NCBI GenBank assembly: GCA_963791325.1
Contig: CAWBRU010000012.1
Span: forward strand, 62,001 to 126,000
Reading direction: 5' to 3'
Source of the DNA: JBEVJK01 sp963791325
Lineage (GTDB): Bacteria > Pseudomonadota > Alphaproteobacteria > Rhizobiales > Rhizobiaceae
DNA: 64,000 nt
Below the pieces are notes generated by a model. It ran no database searches and had not been told where the DNA came from. It worked only from the letters and a program-made list of their open reading frames with translations. Positions 27,771 through 37,912 of this stretch are shown here, one piece after another; position 1 is the first letter of the stretch, and each line of letters begins with the position of its first letter. The translations under genes and the position numbers were made by a program.

Positions 27771-29907
27771 CTATAATCTCAGCAGCCAGGCCTCGACCTT
27801 GCCCTTGCCTTTGACTTCAATCGCGCCGCGCGGCTCGAACACGAACTGGCCTTTGAGCCGTTCGTAGACCGGGCGCGTGACTTGCACAGAGTTCGGGTAT
27901 GCCACCGGCTTCCATTCGGCTGGCGAGGTTCACGGTGTCGCCCCAGAGGTCGTAGATGTACTTGCTCTTGCCGATCACGCCGGCCACTACCGGCCCGGTG
28001 TTGACGCCGACCCTGATCTTCATCGAAACATTGTGTTCCATGGCGTGTTCGCGGGTGATGTGCACCATTCGAATGGCCATGCGGACGATCCGCTCGGCAT
28101 GATTGGCCACGGGCTCAGGCAGGCCGCATACGGCCATGTAGGCATCGCCAACAGTCTTGATCTTCTCAATCCCGAGTTCATGGGCAGCGGCGTCGAACCG
28201 GGTAAAAAGCCCGTTGAGCAAGGTTACCACGTCGTTGGGCGGCATCTCCGACGTCAGCTCGGTAAAGCCGACGATGTCTGCGAAGGCAACGGTAACCTCG
28301 GCGAAGCCGTCGGCAATCCCCGCTTCGCCGCTGCGCAGCCGGTTGGCAATGGGCGCCGGCAGCACGTTGAGAAGCAACTCCTCGTTCTCGCGATTCTTGT
28401 TCTCGATCACGATGTTCTTTTCGCGTAGATCTCCTACCATGCCGTTGAAGGCTGAGCACAGTTGCCCGATCTCATCCTTCGTGCGGACCGGCACACTGGC
28501 CCCGTAGTCGCCGGCAGCAAAGCGCTTCACCCCCGCTGTCAGCTCGCGCAGCGGCCCGAGCAGTGCTCGCGATAGCCAGGCGGCGGCGGCGATCACAATG
28601 AGCAGCACCAAACCCCCAACCATCATCAGATTCCGGCGCAGTTGCTGGATTGGAGCAAAGGCCTCGGCGGTGTCGATCTTTGCTACAAGGCCCCAGTGGA
28701 CGCCTGAAACTGCAAGTGGGCCCCATGACGCGAGCGTAGGAACGCCACGGTAGCCTACGATTTCTCCGGTACCTTCGACACCAGCTAGGGCGGCCCGAGT
28801 GGCCTGGGTCCTGATTTGTTGATGCAGCACTGGTGTCCCGTAGCGCTGGATGTCCGCGATCTCCTCGTCCGAAGTGCCAACGGCCTTAAGTTCGGCGAAG
28901 TAGCTGTCACGGTTTTCGTAGAAGGCCCGCGGCGCCGACCGAACTAGATAGTCGGGTCCGACGAGATAGGCTTCACCCGTATCGCCGAACCCTTCTTGTC
29001 GCCAGCGGCGATCGCCGGTCACGACGTCATCGATCTCCTCGTTCGACAGTTGTGCAACCAGAACGCCTATGACGATGCCGCGGTCGATCACCGGTGCTGC
29101 CATGAAGGCGGTCGGGGTGCCGCGAGACGGTGCGTAAGGTGCAAAATCCTCCAGACAGATCGCCGACTGGTCGGGAGTGAGTGCGCAGCGGGCGACAGCG
29201 GCGGCGACATTGGATCGACGATAGGGACCAGATTGGAGGGACGTGGTGAAGTCCACCTCCTTCTCGACGGTATAGATCAGCCGACCTGATTTGGGATCAG
29301 CCACCATTAGGTCGAAAAAACCGACCGTTGCGGCTGCGGCGCGCAGAAGCGGATGATAGACCGCGTGCAGCCTGCTGTAGGTGCTGCCGTCACCCGGATC
29401 GTCGACAAGTTTGCGTCGTTCCTTCGGATTTGGGTTGTCTACAATATAGTGGTACTGGAGGTAGTAGGGAGCAGAGCCAACCGGCAGGTAGTCGGCCAGA
29501 GCAGGCTTCTTGCCCAGAACACGCGTCATTGCCGGTAGGAAATTCTCTCCATACCAGGCGCTGACCTTCTGGCGCAACTCAGGCGATGTGCCTGCTCGAT
29601 CGAGTTCGTCGACCGCGGTTCGGAACTCGCGCGTCGAATCGACGACCATCTTGGACGTTGCTAGGAGGTGCAGCTCGGCCTTGATCGTCCGGAAGTAGGT
29701 TTCAACTTGCCGCGCCTTGGCTTGGCGGGCGGTCGTGAGGTGGTCAAAAACCGTCTTTTGAAGAGCGTCACGAGCGCTGAAATAACCGAGCACCCCTGTG
29801 ATGAGGACAGCGATCGAGCCAAGCAGGACGAGGATCAGAAACAGCTTTGCAGCTAGCCCCCAGCGCGCGGGTGGCGGTGAGCCTGTCATGTTTGTGGAAT
29901 CCATCAT
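27771..29907 (-). CDS. Cache-HAMP class III adenylate/guanylate cyclase, frameshift near C-terminus
   Basis: An inner-membrane receptor cyclase of about 710 residues. Membrane helix 1 (about 19-45) and helix 2 (about 415-440) frame a large periplasmic dCache sensor. A HAMP linker follows (LLGPLRELTAGVKRFAAGDY), then NKNRENEELLLNVLP and the class III catalytic domain with VAFADIVGFT (metal), KIKTVGDAYMAVCG and GDTVNLASRMEAGG. The frame shifts near 27895: the conserved ending (VYERLKGQFVFEPRG, then EVKGKGKVEAWLL) is in another frame and stops at 27771. Ligand unknown; whether it makes cAMP or cGMP cannot be decided from these motifs. Confidence 0.82.
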
Positions 29908-30670
29908 CTACCTCTTGGATACAGACCCGAAGGGCAGACAGGTATCGCCGCTCATTCCGACCTCGACAAGACCCGCACTGTATGCCTCCTCGGCGTGAGC
30001 TTGTAGCGGACGCTCAGAGGGGATCGATGTCCTTCAGCCCGAGACAGCCCGGCCCTTCAGCATCCGGCTCACAGTGCCAGGCGGGACACCCAACATCGCG
30101 GGGATTTGGCTACTGGTAAACCGTTCGGCGGCGCAGCACCACCAATATGCCGCCATCGACGGGCGGTGGATTGGTCCCAGAAGGCCGCGACTAGAAAACC
30201 GGCGCGAAACGCCGGAATACATCGGAAACTACTTTCAATCAAAGAAGGGTGGACGCCAACGAGGTCGGGATCGGGAGTCGGCGCGGCCGAAGACTACCGT
30301 CCATACCTGAGCGTTTGGCGAGCGGGAAATCGATGAAAAAGAGGCAGCTGCCGCCGGAGCCGCGCTGGCTGGCAGCGTGGCCAATTGTTTAAACGCCATG
30401 AGCTGCGGCTGTTTGGAGGTCGCAGGTTCAGAAGCATAGGTCGACCACGGAAGCTAGTCCTTCGTCTGACATACCGCAGCTCAGATAGTCGGAGGGGACG
30501 ACACAAGCGACCACTTAGAAGCCGCCATCCTTCCTTCCAAACGCGTTGATAAGGCCCGATTCTGCCCAGATGGCCCTTTGAGCCTCACGGACTGCTTTCG
30601 TGCCGGCAAAACTTAAATTCTAAATGGTGAAGGGCGTCACAGCCCCTCACCTCAATTCCGATCCCGGTCT
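29908..30670. other. 760-bp stretch without a supported gene
   Basis: No complete gene is visible. On the minus strand, 30034-30130 encodes a helix-turn-helix-like stretch (SQIPAMLGVPPGTVSRMLKG) with no upstream domain, possibly a regulator remnant. The rest shows only short incidental frames. The right end holds the terminator at 30626-30651. Confidence 0.4.
30626..30651 (-). terminator. Intrinsic terminator of the small lipoprotein gene
   Basis: GGTGAAGGGC and GCCCCTCACC pair in 9 of 10 positions around a short loop, 20 bp after the lipoprotein stop. Reading leftward the stem is followed by an AT-rich tract ending AAGTTTT. Confidence 0.6.
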
Positions 30671-30814
30671 TTACTTGTAGACAGGCTCGGCTACTGGAGC
30701 TGGCTCGGCGACCGGCGGAGGGGCTTTTCCTTTGCCTTTGCCGAGGGTTCCGCAGCCGCTTAGACTGCCAGTCACCAACATTGCTGCTACTAATGCAACA
30801 AGAATCTTATCCAT
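30671..30814 (-). CDS. Small lipoprotein (47 aa)
   Basis: The short protein MDKILVALVAAML then lipobox LSGC leaves a mature peptide of about 25 residues rich in lysine-glycine (GKGKGK) and proline-valine (PPPVAEPAPVAEP). Such peptides are frequent in rhizobia and are annotated as ABC-transporter or hypothetical lipoproteins without proof. The start at 30814 is chosen because it makes a correct signal; a longer in-frame start at 30922 does not. A hairpin terminator follows. Confidence 0.65.
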   Translation of the reverse strand: MDKILVALVAAMLVTGSLSGCGTLGKGKGKAPPPVAEPAPVAEPVYK

Positions 30815-30937
30815 CCAGATAATCCTCTCCTTAGAATTAATTGGCACCATAGTCACCTCGATGGCTGCGACTAGTGCAGAAATGTCACTATCGACAGAAA
30901 CGCTAAGACCCCTCCAACCCAAGACCGACCCTGGTCG

Positions 30938-31582
30938 CTATGGTGGTGACGAACGGAACCAGAAGCCGCGAGCCATCCAATCGCTCAAGAGTAAGATATC
31001 TGGAGTGCTGCCCATTGGAGCGTACCAGGAATTGACCGCCCACTTGACCCCGCTTGAGTCACGAACCACGGCGGTATTGTGGAAGTATCGCCCGTCGATG
31101 AGCATGCCGCGCGACGCGTTCCTGGTGACTGTGTGATACCGGAGCAGGTTTAGATCCTCCAGATATAGGAGCAATGCTCGTGTGTTGGTCGATTTATCGA
31201 TGCAATCCATCTGGCCCCGCACTCCGAAGGCGCCGAACTTTGATTTCGGGCTATCGCGGATCCCGATAACAGCGAAGGTTCGATCTTCGAAATAGCTCAC
31301 CGCTCGCCCGATCGCGGCCCGCTCAGCGGGCGGTGACTCTTGTCCGGCGGCCAGAATTGTTGCGAATTGATGGGCGTCCGCAGAACCAAGAGGGAGCTTC
31401 GAGGTGTATTTGCAGCTGTACCCATGACAGATCTCGATCTGCCTGGCGACAGTATCGTGCTCGTTTCCACCATCTGGCCCGCTCATACAGCCAGCAGAAA
31501 AACCGCACAGCAGCATCAGCCATCGCGCGAGTCGGCACCAAGTAGGGACGACTCCAACCGACATCGCTTTCTGGAGGGTCAT
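30938..31582 (-). CDS. Conserved hypothetical lipoprotein
   Basis: About 214 residues from ATG 31582. The N-terminus has a membrane-directed stretch ending in a possible lipobox (LLCGFSAGC). The mature domain carries several cysteines and conserved blocks: EICHGYSCKY, FGVRGQMDCIDKSTNTRALLLYLEDL, and WAVNSWYAPMGSTPDI. These mark an uncharacterised alphaproteobacterial family in which an internal CxD and DSWYAPMG-like motif recur. A cysteine-based enzymatic role is possible but unproven. A further in-frame ATG lies at 31645. Confidence 0.7.
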   Translation of the reverse strand: MTLQKAMSVGVVPTWCRLARWLMLLCGFSAGCMSGPDGGNEHDTVARQIEICHGYSCKYTSKLPLGSADAHQFATILAAGQESPPAERAAIGRAVSYFEDRTFAVIGIRDSPKSKFGAFGVRGQMDCIDKSTNTRALLLYLEDLNLLRYHTVTRNASRGMLIDGRYFHNTAVVRDSSGVKWAVNSWYAPMGSTPDILLLSDWMARGFWFRSSPP

Positions 31583-31806
31583 TAGAAAGTCGAACTCGTA
31601 CTCATTCGCATGGAGTTCGGACGAGCAGGGTATCAGGTTCAGCATGGCTGCTTTGAATATTTCTCGATGGGCTAAAAAGTGTCCGGAACTCGAGGATCTA
31701 AATCGACTGTCTGATCGGACTCACTTCGCACGGATTTGCAAACAACCCATGGCGAAGGGGGTCCGCTCAATGTAACCGCGCTGTGCGCGAGCGACGACCA
31801 CTAACA

Positions 31807-31835
31807 AATTGGCCCAGACGATGTCCGGGCCAATT
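31807..31835 (-). terminator. Terminator of the Omp25-like gene
   Basis: AATTGGCCC (31807-31815) and GGGCCAATT (31827-31835) form a perfect 9-bp stem. Read leftward it is followed by TTGTT. It lies 17 bp after the porin stop codon. Confidence 0.65.
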
Positions 31836-31851
31836 CGTGTTTCTGTGACGA

Positions 31852-32508
31852 TCAGAACTTGTAGGCGATGCCGGCCGTCACTGTGTTGGTGTGGAGGTCG
31901 ACGTCGCCGAAGTTGTCGAGCGAACTGTTGCCGAAGTCATAAAAACGGTACTCGAGGCGGCCGATCCAGTTGTTGGTAAAGGCGTATTCGGCGCCAGCTC
32001 CGACCGTCCAGCCGGTAAAGTTTTTGTTCGCGTTCAGACTGACACCATTGAAGAGGTCGGCATCGGCGGACATCTGGGTAAACGCCACGCCAGCGGTGGC
32101 GAAGAGCAGCGTGCGGTCAATTGCATAGCCTACGCGGCCTCGCACGGAGGCCAGGTAGTCGGTGCCGATATCCACGTCGAAGCCACCGACGTTGAACGTT
32201 TCGTCGTTCCAGACCCCGTTGAAGTCGCCTTCTATGCCGAACACCCAGGCGCCGGCTTGGTAGTTGTAGCCGGCATAACCGCCGAGAAGACCTCCATTGA
32301 AGTTGTCCGAGAACAAGCCGGTGTCGGATTCATTGAAACTGCTGTGGGACCAGAGGCCGCCACCCTGAATACCGATATAGCCACCGGTCCAGCTAAATAT
32401 AGGCGCTTCCTGAACCACAGGTGCAGGCGGAGCCTCCTCGACCACATCGGCAGCGTAAGCGCCGGTACTTGCCAGGCCAGCCAAAAGTGCGAGAGGGAAG
32501 ATTCTCAT
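31852..32508 (-). CDS. Omp25/31-family outer-membrane beta-barrel protein
   Basis: This 218-residue protein has a signal peptide (1-20, cleaved at AYA|AD), a proline-rich linker (EEAPPAPVVQEAP), then WTGGYIGIQGGG, the typical first strand of Omp25/RopB-type barrels. Alternating strands follow and the chain ends in a C-terminal aromatic (AGIAYKF), the BamA recognition signal. It is a major-surface-protein family in Brucella and rhizobia. It has its own promoter and terminator and therefore forms a single-gene unit. Confidence 0.88.
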   Translation of the reverse strand: MRIFPLALLAGLASTGAYAADVVEEAPPAPVVQEAPIFSWTGGYIGIQGGGLWSHSSFNESDTGLFSDNFNGGLLGGYAGYNYQAGAWVFGIEGDFNGVWNDETFNVGGFDVDIGTDYLASVRGRVGYAIDRTLLFATAGVAFTQMSADADLFNGVSLNANKNFTGWTVGAGAEYAFTNNWIGRLEYRFYDFGNSSLDNFGDVDLHTNTVTAGIAYKF

Positions 32509-32551
32509 AAGCTTGTTCCTTCCTTATCGAACCAAGTCCCATGGCCCGTCG

Positions 32552-32579
32552 ATAATGGTTCGTACCACCATTTGGTCAA
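32552..32579 (-). promoter_or_regulatory. Sigma-70-like promoter of the Omp25-like gene
   Basis: Read on the minus strand: TTGACC, 16-bp spacer, CATTAT. It lies about 45 bp upstream of the start codon and is followed by an AAGGAAGGAAC ribosome site. The -35 box is strong and the -10 matches four of six. Confidence 0.5.
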
Positions 32580-32614
32580 AAGGGCTGTGATATGACTGCC
32601 ACAGTTTGCGGCTC

Positions 32615-32941
32615 TCAATCGAAATCGGGATGATCCTCGTCGTCGTGGTCATCGTCGAATTTGCTTGGATCGATTACCGGCAACAGGAAAACACGCCAGG
32701 GGGACTTTGCATTTTGACCGACGGCGTCGTGATCCGCCTGCCAAACAGCCGCTTCCTCAGGTCGAGCGGAACGAAGGCATATTTCCGCCGAGCCATCCCA
32801 GAGTGAGCGACCGCCGTGCTGAAGCACGTGCAGGTCATGCACGAAAGCCTTGTCGGACACACGTGCGCTCGCGTTACCCTCGTCATCGGCATCGAATGCA
32901 AATATCGCTCGTCCTGCGATTTCAGCTACATAAACAGGCAC
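32615..32941 (-). CDS. Conserved hypothetical acidic protein
   Basis: A 108-residue soluble protein with an aspartate-rich C-terminus (KFDDDHDDEDHPDFD). The N-terminal part (MPVYVAEIAGRAIFAFDADDEGNA) and the GRSLWDGSAEICLR and WRVFLLPVIDP blocks look like a small rhizobial family with no assigned role. The codon pattern supports coding in this frame. It runs the same way as the Omp25-like gene but ends before that gene's promoter region. Confidence 0.55.
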   Translation of the reverse strand: MPVYVAEIAGRAIFAFDADDEGNASARVSDKAFVHDLHVLQHGGRSLWDGSAEICLRSARPEEAAVWQADHDAVGQNAKSPWRVFLLPVIDPSKFDDDHDDEDHPDFD

Positions 32942-33009
32942 CTCGATCCCCTTTCGCCGCTAGAGTTTTCGCCCGCCCTCGAATGAACAGCCAGTGCACC
33001 AGGCCAGCT

Positions 33010-33267
33010 CTATCTTACCCGAACACGGCCACCCCTGATTTCCAAATGCTCGTTTCCGATGAGCGCTGCACGATCGCCACTCGGCCCGATCACAAAACAG
33101 CCGTCCGTGCAGAATTCGACCGTCTGGCCGGCGCCCACCGTCAGCTCCGCTCGTTCGCCCCTTTCGGTGACTGTCCAGGTAAAGGGTTCGGCGTCAAGGT
33201 TGGTCAGTGTGACCGCCCCCGAAGGCGTCGTGAGGAGACCAAATCCCATTAAGAGCGCGAGGCGCAT
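33010..33267 (-). CDS. Small exported hypothetical protein
   Basis: About 85 residues from ATG 33267, with a short signal peptide (LALLMGFGLLTTPSGA). The mature part is a predicted small beta-domain (VTLTNLDAEPFTWTVTERGERAELTVGAGQ in part) with two cysteines in EFCTDGCF, which may form a disulfide. Family unknown to me. The longer frame to 33474 lacks a signal and is rejected. Confidence 0.6.
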   Translation of the reverse strand: MRLALLMGFGLLTTPSGAVTLTNLDAEPFTWTVTERGERAELTVGAGQTVEFCTDGCFVIGPSGDRAALIGNEHLEIRGGRVRVR

Positions 33268-33778
33268 AGGAATGGGAACACGACATGCGATCAAGCTGCG
33301 CTCCGTCCTTCTGGCGCCATGCCCACCGGGACCGCGATCTGAACCGACTCGCCCCCAGTTGCGTTTACTGGCAGCGCAACTGGTCCACCAAGCGGGCACC
33401 CGATGGGTTCGATTTCCCGCAGGAACTACCTCGACCTGAGTGTTTGCGCCCCAGGGTGTTGCTATTCCTTGCACCTAGCCCTGTGCGTCCGAGCTTCACA
33501 ATTGGGGCGTCTACATCACGGGGTTACGCCAGAAACTACGCGATCATACGCGCGATTCGTGCTCATCACCTATACAGTCGCACCAACGAAACACGTCGAA
33601 GCACCGGCCCGCGATCGCCGAGCCGCTGCTTGGTAGAGCGCGCAAAATGCCCAGAGCGTTGTCGGTGGCCGTCGCTTGCCTCGCGGTCGCCGCTCACTAC
33701 GGGCAGTCTTTTAGGCCAGCAAATGGCTATGGGTGCGGCATCCATTTGTAGTGTTGTTGACTTGAGGGAGGAATAGAG
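33268..33778. other. 510-bp spacer before the OmpA/DUF2092 gene
   Basis: No supported gene. It must carry the promoter of the rightward OmpA-like gene. A tRNA T-arm-like string near 33408 does not fold into a tRNA. Confidence 0.45.
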
Positions 33779-35080
33779 ATGAGCATTTATCCGCTTTTCA
33801 ACCCTACTTGCCCGAGGAGAGGTGATCTGACCGGTACTGGGGCGGGCTTGTCGCCTAGATGGAGCCGTGGCCGGATTACCGTCGGACGCGCACGCGGCAT
33901 GACCGGGGGTGGGTTGACGGCGGTCGCTCTGATGGTCGGCATTGTCACGCTAAGCGTTCCTGCCTGGGCGCAGACGGCAGACGATCTCGCCAAGCAGTAC
34001 AAGATTGAGAACATGGAGCAGGCGCTACAGACGAAGGAGCACTTCGATCTGTATGGCTTACGGTTCGAGAGTGATCAGTCGACAATCCCAGCCGGTGCCA
34101 AACCTCTCCTTGACGACATTGCGACAACGCTCAAAAACTTCCCCGAATGGCATTTGCGGATCGTTGGCCATACCGACGCCACGGGTGATCCGCAGCCTAA
34201 TGAGGCCCTGTCGCTGGAGCGCGCCAACGCGATCAAGGCGGCCCTTGTCGAGCTTGGCATTGACGCCGAAAGGCTGGCCACGGCAGGAGCCGGCGAGAAC
34301 AGACCTGTCGCGGCCAACAATACGCCCGAGGGGCGAGCTCTCAACCGTCGGGTCGAGCTGATCCGATTCACCGACTCGCCAGAAGCCAAGCGACTGCTCA
34401 AAGCGATGTCGGACTACCAAGCTGCACAGAAGGCGATATCGTTTGACTACAATGCTTCGCTTGGGGTGGTCACAAACGATCGTCAAAAGCTTGAGCTCGC
34501 GAGCTCCGGCACAGTGACCCTCAACCGGCCGGATAAAATCCATGCCACTCGCTCCGGGGGCTTCGTTGATGCCGAAACCGTGTTCGATGGCAAGACGCTA
34601 ACCTTGTTTGGGAAGAATGCTAACAAGTACACCCAGGTTGAAGTTTCCGGCACCATCGACCAGTTGATTGATGAGTTGAAGGACAAGTACGATCGGCCCC
34701 TGCCCGCAGCTGATCTGTTGATGTCAAATTCCTATTCGGAGTTGATGCAGGATGTCTACGACTCCAAAGATCTAGGGAGCGGCGTGATCAACGGCACCGA
34801 GTGCGATTTTCTCGCCTTCCGCAAAGACGAGGTAGATCTACAGATCTGGATCGCACAAGGGGATCGACCCCACCCCTGCAAATATGTCGTGACGTCGAGG
34901 TTGGTTGCCGACGGGCCACAATACAGCGTCGAGATCAGGAACTGGAAGACAGGCGCCGAAGTTGCGGCCGATAGCTTCGCATTTCAGAATGCGACAAACG
35001 CCGAAAAGATCGATCTAAAAGACTTAAAAGACAAAATCAGTGACTTCCCCTCGAACTTCGCAATGGGAGACAAGCAATGA
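33779..35080 (+). CDS. OmpA-domain protein fused to a DUF2092 domain
   Basis: This 433-residue envelope protein combines a peptidoglycan-binding OmpA domain with a C-terminal DUF2092 (LolA-like) domain. A GGAGG site seven bases before ATG 33779 decides the start, although the signal peptide (LTAVALMVGIVTLSVPAWAQ) lies unusually far in, at about residues 44-63; an internal ATG at 33899 would place it normally. The OmpA part (about 70-185) holds FESDQSTIPAGAKP, RIVGHTDATGDP and NRRVELIRF. The DUF2092 part (about 200-425) has LELASSGTVTLNRPDKIHA, AETVFDGKTLTLFGK and CKYVVTS. The two domains suggest lipoprotein or lipid handling at the cell wall. Confidence 0.8.
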   Translation: MSIYPLFNPTCPRRGDLTGTGAGLSPRWSRGRITVGRARGMTGGGLTAVALMVGIVTLSVPAWAQTADDLAKQYKIENMEQALQTKEHFDLYGLRFESDQSTIPAGAKPLLDDIATTLKNFPEWHLRIVGHTDATGDPQPNEALSLERANAIKAALVELGIDAERLATAGAGENRPVAANNTPEGRALNRRVELIRFTDSPEAKRLLKAMSDYQAAQKAISFDYNASLGVVTNDRQKLELASSGTVTLNRPDKIHATRSGGFVDAETVFDGKTLTLFGKNANKYTQVEVSGTIDQLIDELKDKYDRPLPAADLLMSNSYSELMQDVYDSKDLGSGVINGTECDFLAFRKDEVDLQIWIAQGDRPHPCKYVVTSRLVADGPQYSVEIRNWKTGAEVAADSFAFQNATNAEKIDLKDLKDKISDFPSNFAMGDKQ

Positions 35081-35265
35081 CTGTATTGAGGCACGTTGCG
35101 ATGCTGGCCGTCGCTTTGGTCACCATGAGCGCTATGATCCAGTCGGTCGAACACTTGACCATTGAGGGTGTTCCCGCTTTTGTCTCGACAGCAAAGGCCG
35201 CTGTTGGCCGGCCTCTGACGCCGGTCAGTGTTGCGGGAGTCGCGCGCCGAAGTGCCCGCCGTTGA
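35077..35265 (+). CDS. Small exported protein coupled to the OmpA/DUF2092 gene
   Basis: A 62-residue protein whose ATG overlaps the upstream stop as ATGA, so translation is coupled. It has an N-terminal signal-like helix (VAMLAVALVTMSAMI), then a basic C-terminus ending RPLTPVSVAGVARRSARR. The RPxTPVSVAGVARR motif appears in companions of DUF2092 proteins. It may bind or chaperone its larger partner, but this is inference. Confidence 0.6.
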   Translation: MTVLRHVAMLAVALVTMSAMIQSVEHLTIEGVPAFVSTAKAAVGRPLTPVSVAGVARRSARR

Positions 35266-35302
35266 GCCGCTGCTGGTGCGAAATTGTTGAGAGAGGCACC
35301 GC

Positions 35303-37100
35303 CTAGTCTACGCATCGTCTACGCATCGGATTGTGAACTTTGAACTGAAAGGTCGCGTCAGCAGCCGTCATCCCTGCTGCTTTCCCGACTGCAAGCTGAT
35401 TAGACCCAGCCTTGGCGAGGCCGTCCAGCAGGTGGGTCTCGTCCTTGGGCTTGATGCTGCGCATCCGGATTACCTTGGGCAGCTCGGTCAGAATTTCAGG
35501 CGCGGCCTTGGCGAACCATTGCCGTTCGGCCTCGGCTTCCTCCCGGCGACCGAGCTGGCCATAGATGGCGGCCGCGATCACGTGGTAGATCGGGTTGGCG
35601 GAAAGCTTCGCCTTGCCGATCCACACCCCGGCGCTGCCATAGTCGCCGAGCATGTAATAACAGAGCGCGACCACGCTCTCATAATAGCCGAGCGGTCCGG
35701 GATTGCGGTCGAGCACGTCGAGCATCAGATCGCGGCCGCGCGCCCACTCGCCAGTCAGGGCCAGGCGTAACCCGTATTCCGCGAGCAGCTCGGTGTCGTT
35801 CGGATTGATGGCGATGGCGCGCGCGCCTACCTTCATCGCGGCCTCGACGTCCTGGCTGAAGAACAGCGCAGTCATATAGGACTGCAGCGCCCGGGCGTTG
35901 TTGGGATCGAGGTCGACGGCCCGCCGCGCGGCGTCGAAGGCGCGCTCAAGCGGCGGGGTCGAGCCGCCGCCGACCGCATAGCGGAAACGGACCTCATCGA
36001 GGTAGGTGAGCGACAAAAGCGCCCAGGCAGTGGAATAGGTCGGGAACGCGACTGTGGTCTTTTCCAGGCATCTCTCCACGGCGCTGTGGGCCTGCGGATT
36101 GAGGTCGGCCCGGTAGGCATAGTAGGCGAGCGTGCACTGGTAGGCGGCCCAGTCGTTCGGCGTCTCGCGCTCCAGCTTCGCGGCATCGGTGCGGAAGACC
36201 ACGCCATAGGGCTGGGCGACCGCAGTTGCGACCTTGGCGGCGATGGCCGATTCACTGTCCAGGAGCCTGGCAGGGTCGACTTCCGCGTCGTAATTCTCCG
36301 CCCAGACCACCGAAGCCGTCGGCGATGTCGATTAGGCGTACACTCAACCGATAGCGCCCGTCGATCACCCGCAGCGCGCCCTGAAGCTGGTACTGAACCG
36401 GATCGGCCATGCCGGATGACGTCGGCTGCGGCCCCGCCACCACCTCGATTTCGCGGAAGGACGCCAGCTGGCGCACCACTTCCTCGGTCAAGCCCTGGGC
36501 GATGTCCGCTGAGTGTGCCGCACCGCCATCGAAGGTAAACGGAGAGACGAGCAGCCTTGAAAGCGACAGTGTCTGAGTGCTCGACACTGCCTCAAGGGCC
36601 GGAAGGCGCCCGGCAATCAGGCCCGCGCCAATGAGCCCAACCACCAGCGGGAGTAGCCAGGCGAGACGGTGCCAGTTGCGCCACTGCTTTTCGTCGACAG
36701 AAGCCTGGTCGCTGCTGCCGTTGGTGTCACGACGGGTAAAGATCGGGACATAGCCGCCCTTGGGGATCGTGATGATGATCGGATCATCGGCGCCGGCGAC
36801 CAGATAGTAATGCTCGAGCGCGCGGCGCACGCGCCCCGCCTCGATCCTCACCACAGGATCGACTGAACCGTCGAAGGACGAACCCCGCCCCAGCACATCG
36901 GTTGCGATGGAGAAAGCCTTGATGCGGTCTGCCCGGCCGGCAAGCGACTCTTCGACGATGTAGCTCAGGAAGCGTCGAGCCCGCTCGGGCACCACAAATT
37001 GAGGGCTTTCGAGCACAGATGCAAGCTGTCGGCGCACCAGCTCAGCGGTCGCTGAATCATAAGTCGACAGGGGGGCAGTCACGCCAAGCCCGACCACCAA
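35303..37100 (-). CDS. TPR-containing 'adenylate-cyclase-like' membrane protein, one frameshift
   Basis: About 590 residues when a shift near 36305 is bridged. The N-terminal domain (ERARRFLSYIVEESLAGRADRIKAFSIA, VVRIEAGRVRRALEHYY, IIITIPKGGYVPIF) is widespread in rhizobial proteins labelled adenylate cyclase or TPR protein, and no cyclase catalytic domain is present. One membrane helix (LLPLVVGLIGAGLIAG) follows. A TolB/CadC-like middle (LSLSRLLVSPFTF ... LTEEVVRQLASF) and C-terminal TPR-like helices (AFDAARRAVDLDPNNARAL) follow. It is probably a regulatory or scaffold protein. The frames join at GDGF to VVWAENYDAE. Confidence 0.7.
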
Positions 37101-37246
37101 TCCCTCCTTCGGCGGCTCGATGCATGTTCGTTACGGTATTTTACGTTAGCTGCCGGGACGAATGAAAGCAAATGTGGGATCCTGACCGATCTCAGGGAAC
37201 AAGGGCCTTACACATGAGCCCTGGCGTGTCTCTTGCCTGTCGGCTT

Positions 37247-37477
37247 ATGCCCGAACTTGCAATTCGGATCAGAGTGCTGGCGATGGAGGATGAATCCTTC
37301 GTTGACCTCTGCGACGACCTTGCGGTGGCGCAGCGCGCACTTGAAGGGACGGCCCTTGTCCCAGAAGCTCTAAGGCAAAATCGATTGACCGAATGCGAAA
37401 GCTGGATCGTCAGCCTCTGCGATGAGGTCCGGACGGCGGTCAGCCGCAGGTCAGCGAGCGGGCCACCGCGCGTCTAG
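37247..37477 (+). CDS. Small hypothetical protein, intact paralogue of the IS3-interrupted gene
   Basis: About 76 residues from ATG 37247 (an earlier in-frame ATG lies at 37172). It is acidic and helical: RIRVLAMEDESFVDLCDDLA, then CESWIVSLCDEVRTAVSRR. Its last ~30 codons match, with the same stop position, the gene broken by the IS3 element at 40707-41959. Family unknown; similar small helical proteins occur in several alphaproteobacteria. Confidence 0.55.
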   Translation: MPELAIRIRVLAMEDESFVDLCDDLAVAQRALEGTALVPEALRQNRLTECESWIVSLCDEVRTAVSRRSASGPPRV

Positions 37478-37912
37478 TGTGGCAAGAAGTCTTCGGACCG
37501 TGGGCCGATCTCTCCAGCCTCTCAGTCGCCACGGTAGGGCTGACGTGCCATTGTCTATTCGGCGATCGCTAGACGACGGTCTTAGCTGTCGGCGCTTTAT
37601 CGGGTCGTGATAACTGGTGCAATGCTGAGCATCTCGGCAACCCGCCTCGCCCGTCTCACTCGCTGCCTCCGCCACTATAGCCCTCGCCGAACAGGCGATC
37701 TTTTCCACGCACGTCAGCGATGCTATGTTGAAGTTCCCTTGGGGGAAAATCGATGAACACTCAACTGATATTTGCGGCTGTGGCCTTCCAGGTGCAGCCG
37801 ACATGTCGTTTACCGACCCAACTTCTCAGGGGCGGCGTCAAGCAGGACGACTCGGCGGTCTGATGGAGTCCGATGTGGCCTTGAGTCAATCAAGAGAAGT
37901 AGAGGAATGCTT
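37478..37912. other. 435-bp stretch without a supported gene
   Basis: Only short incidental frames. An AGTTCCCTTGGGGGAAAAT string near 37730 looks like a conserved leader but I cannot assign it. Confidence 0.35.

Noticed and set aside
33380..33430. tRNA T-arm-like string (GGTTCGATT)
   Set aside because: No acceptor, D- or anticodon arm pairs with it; it does not fold into a tRNA.
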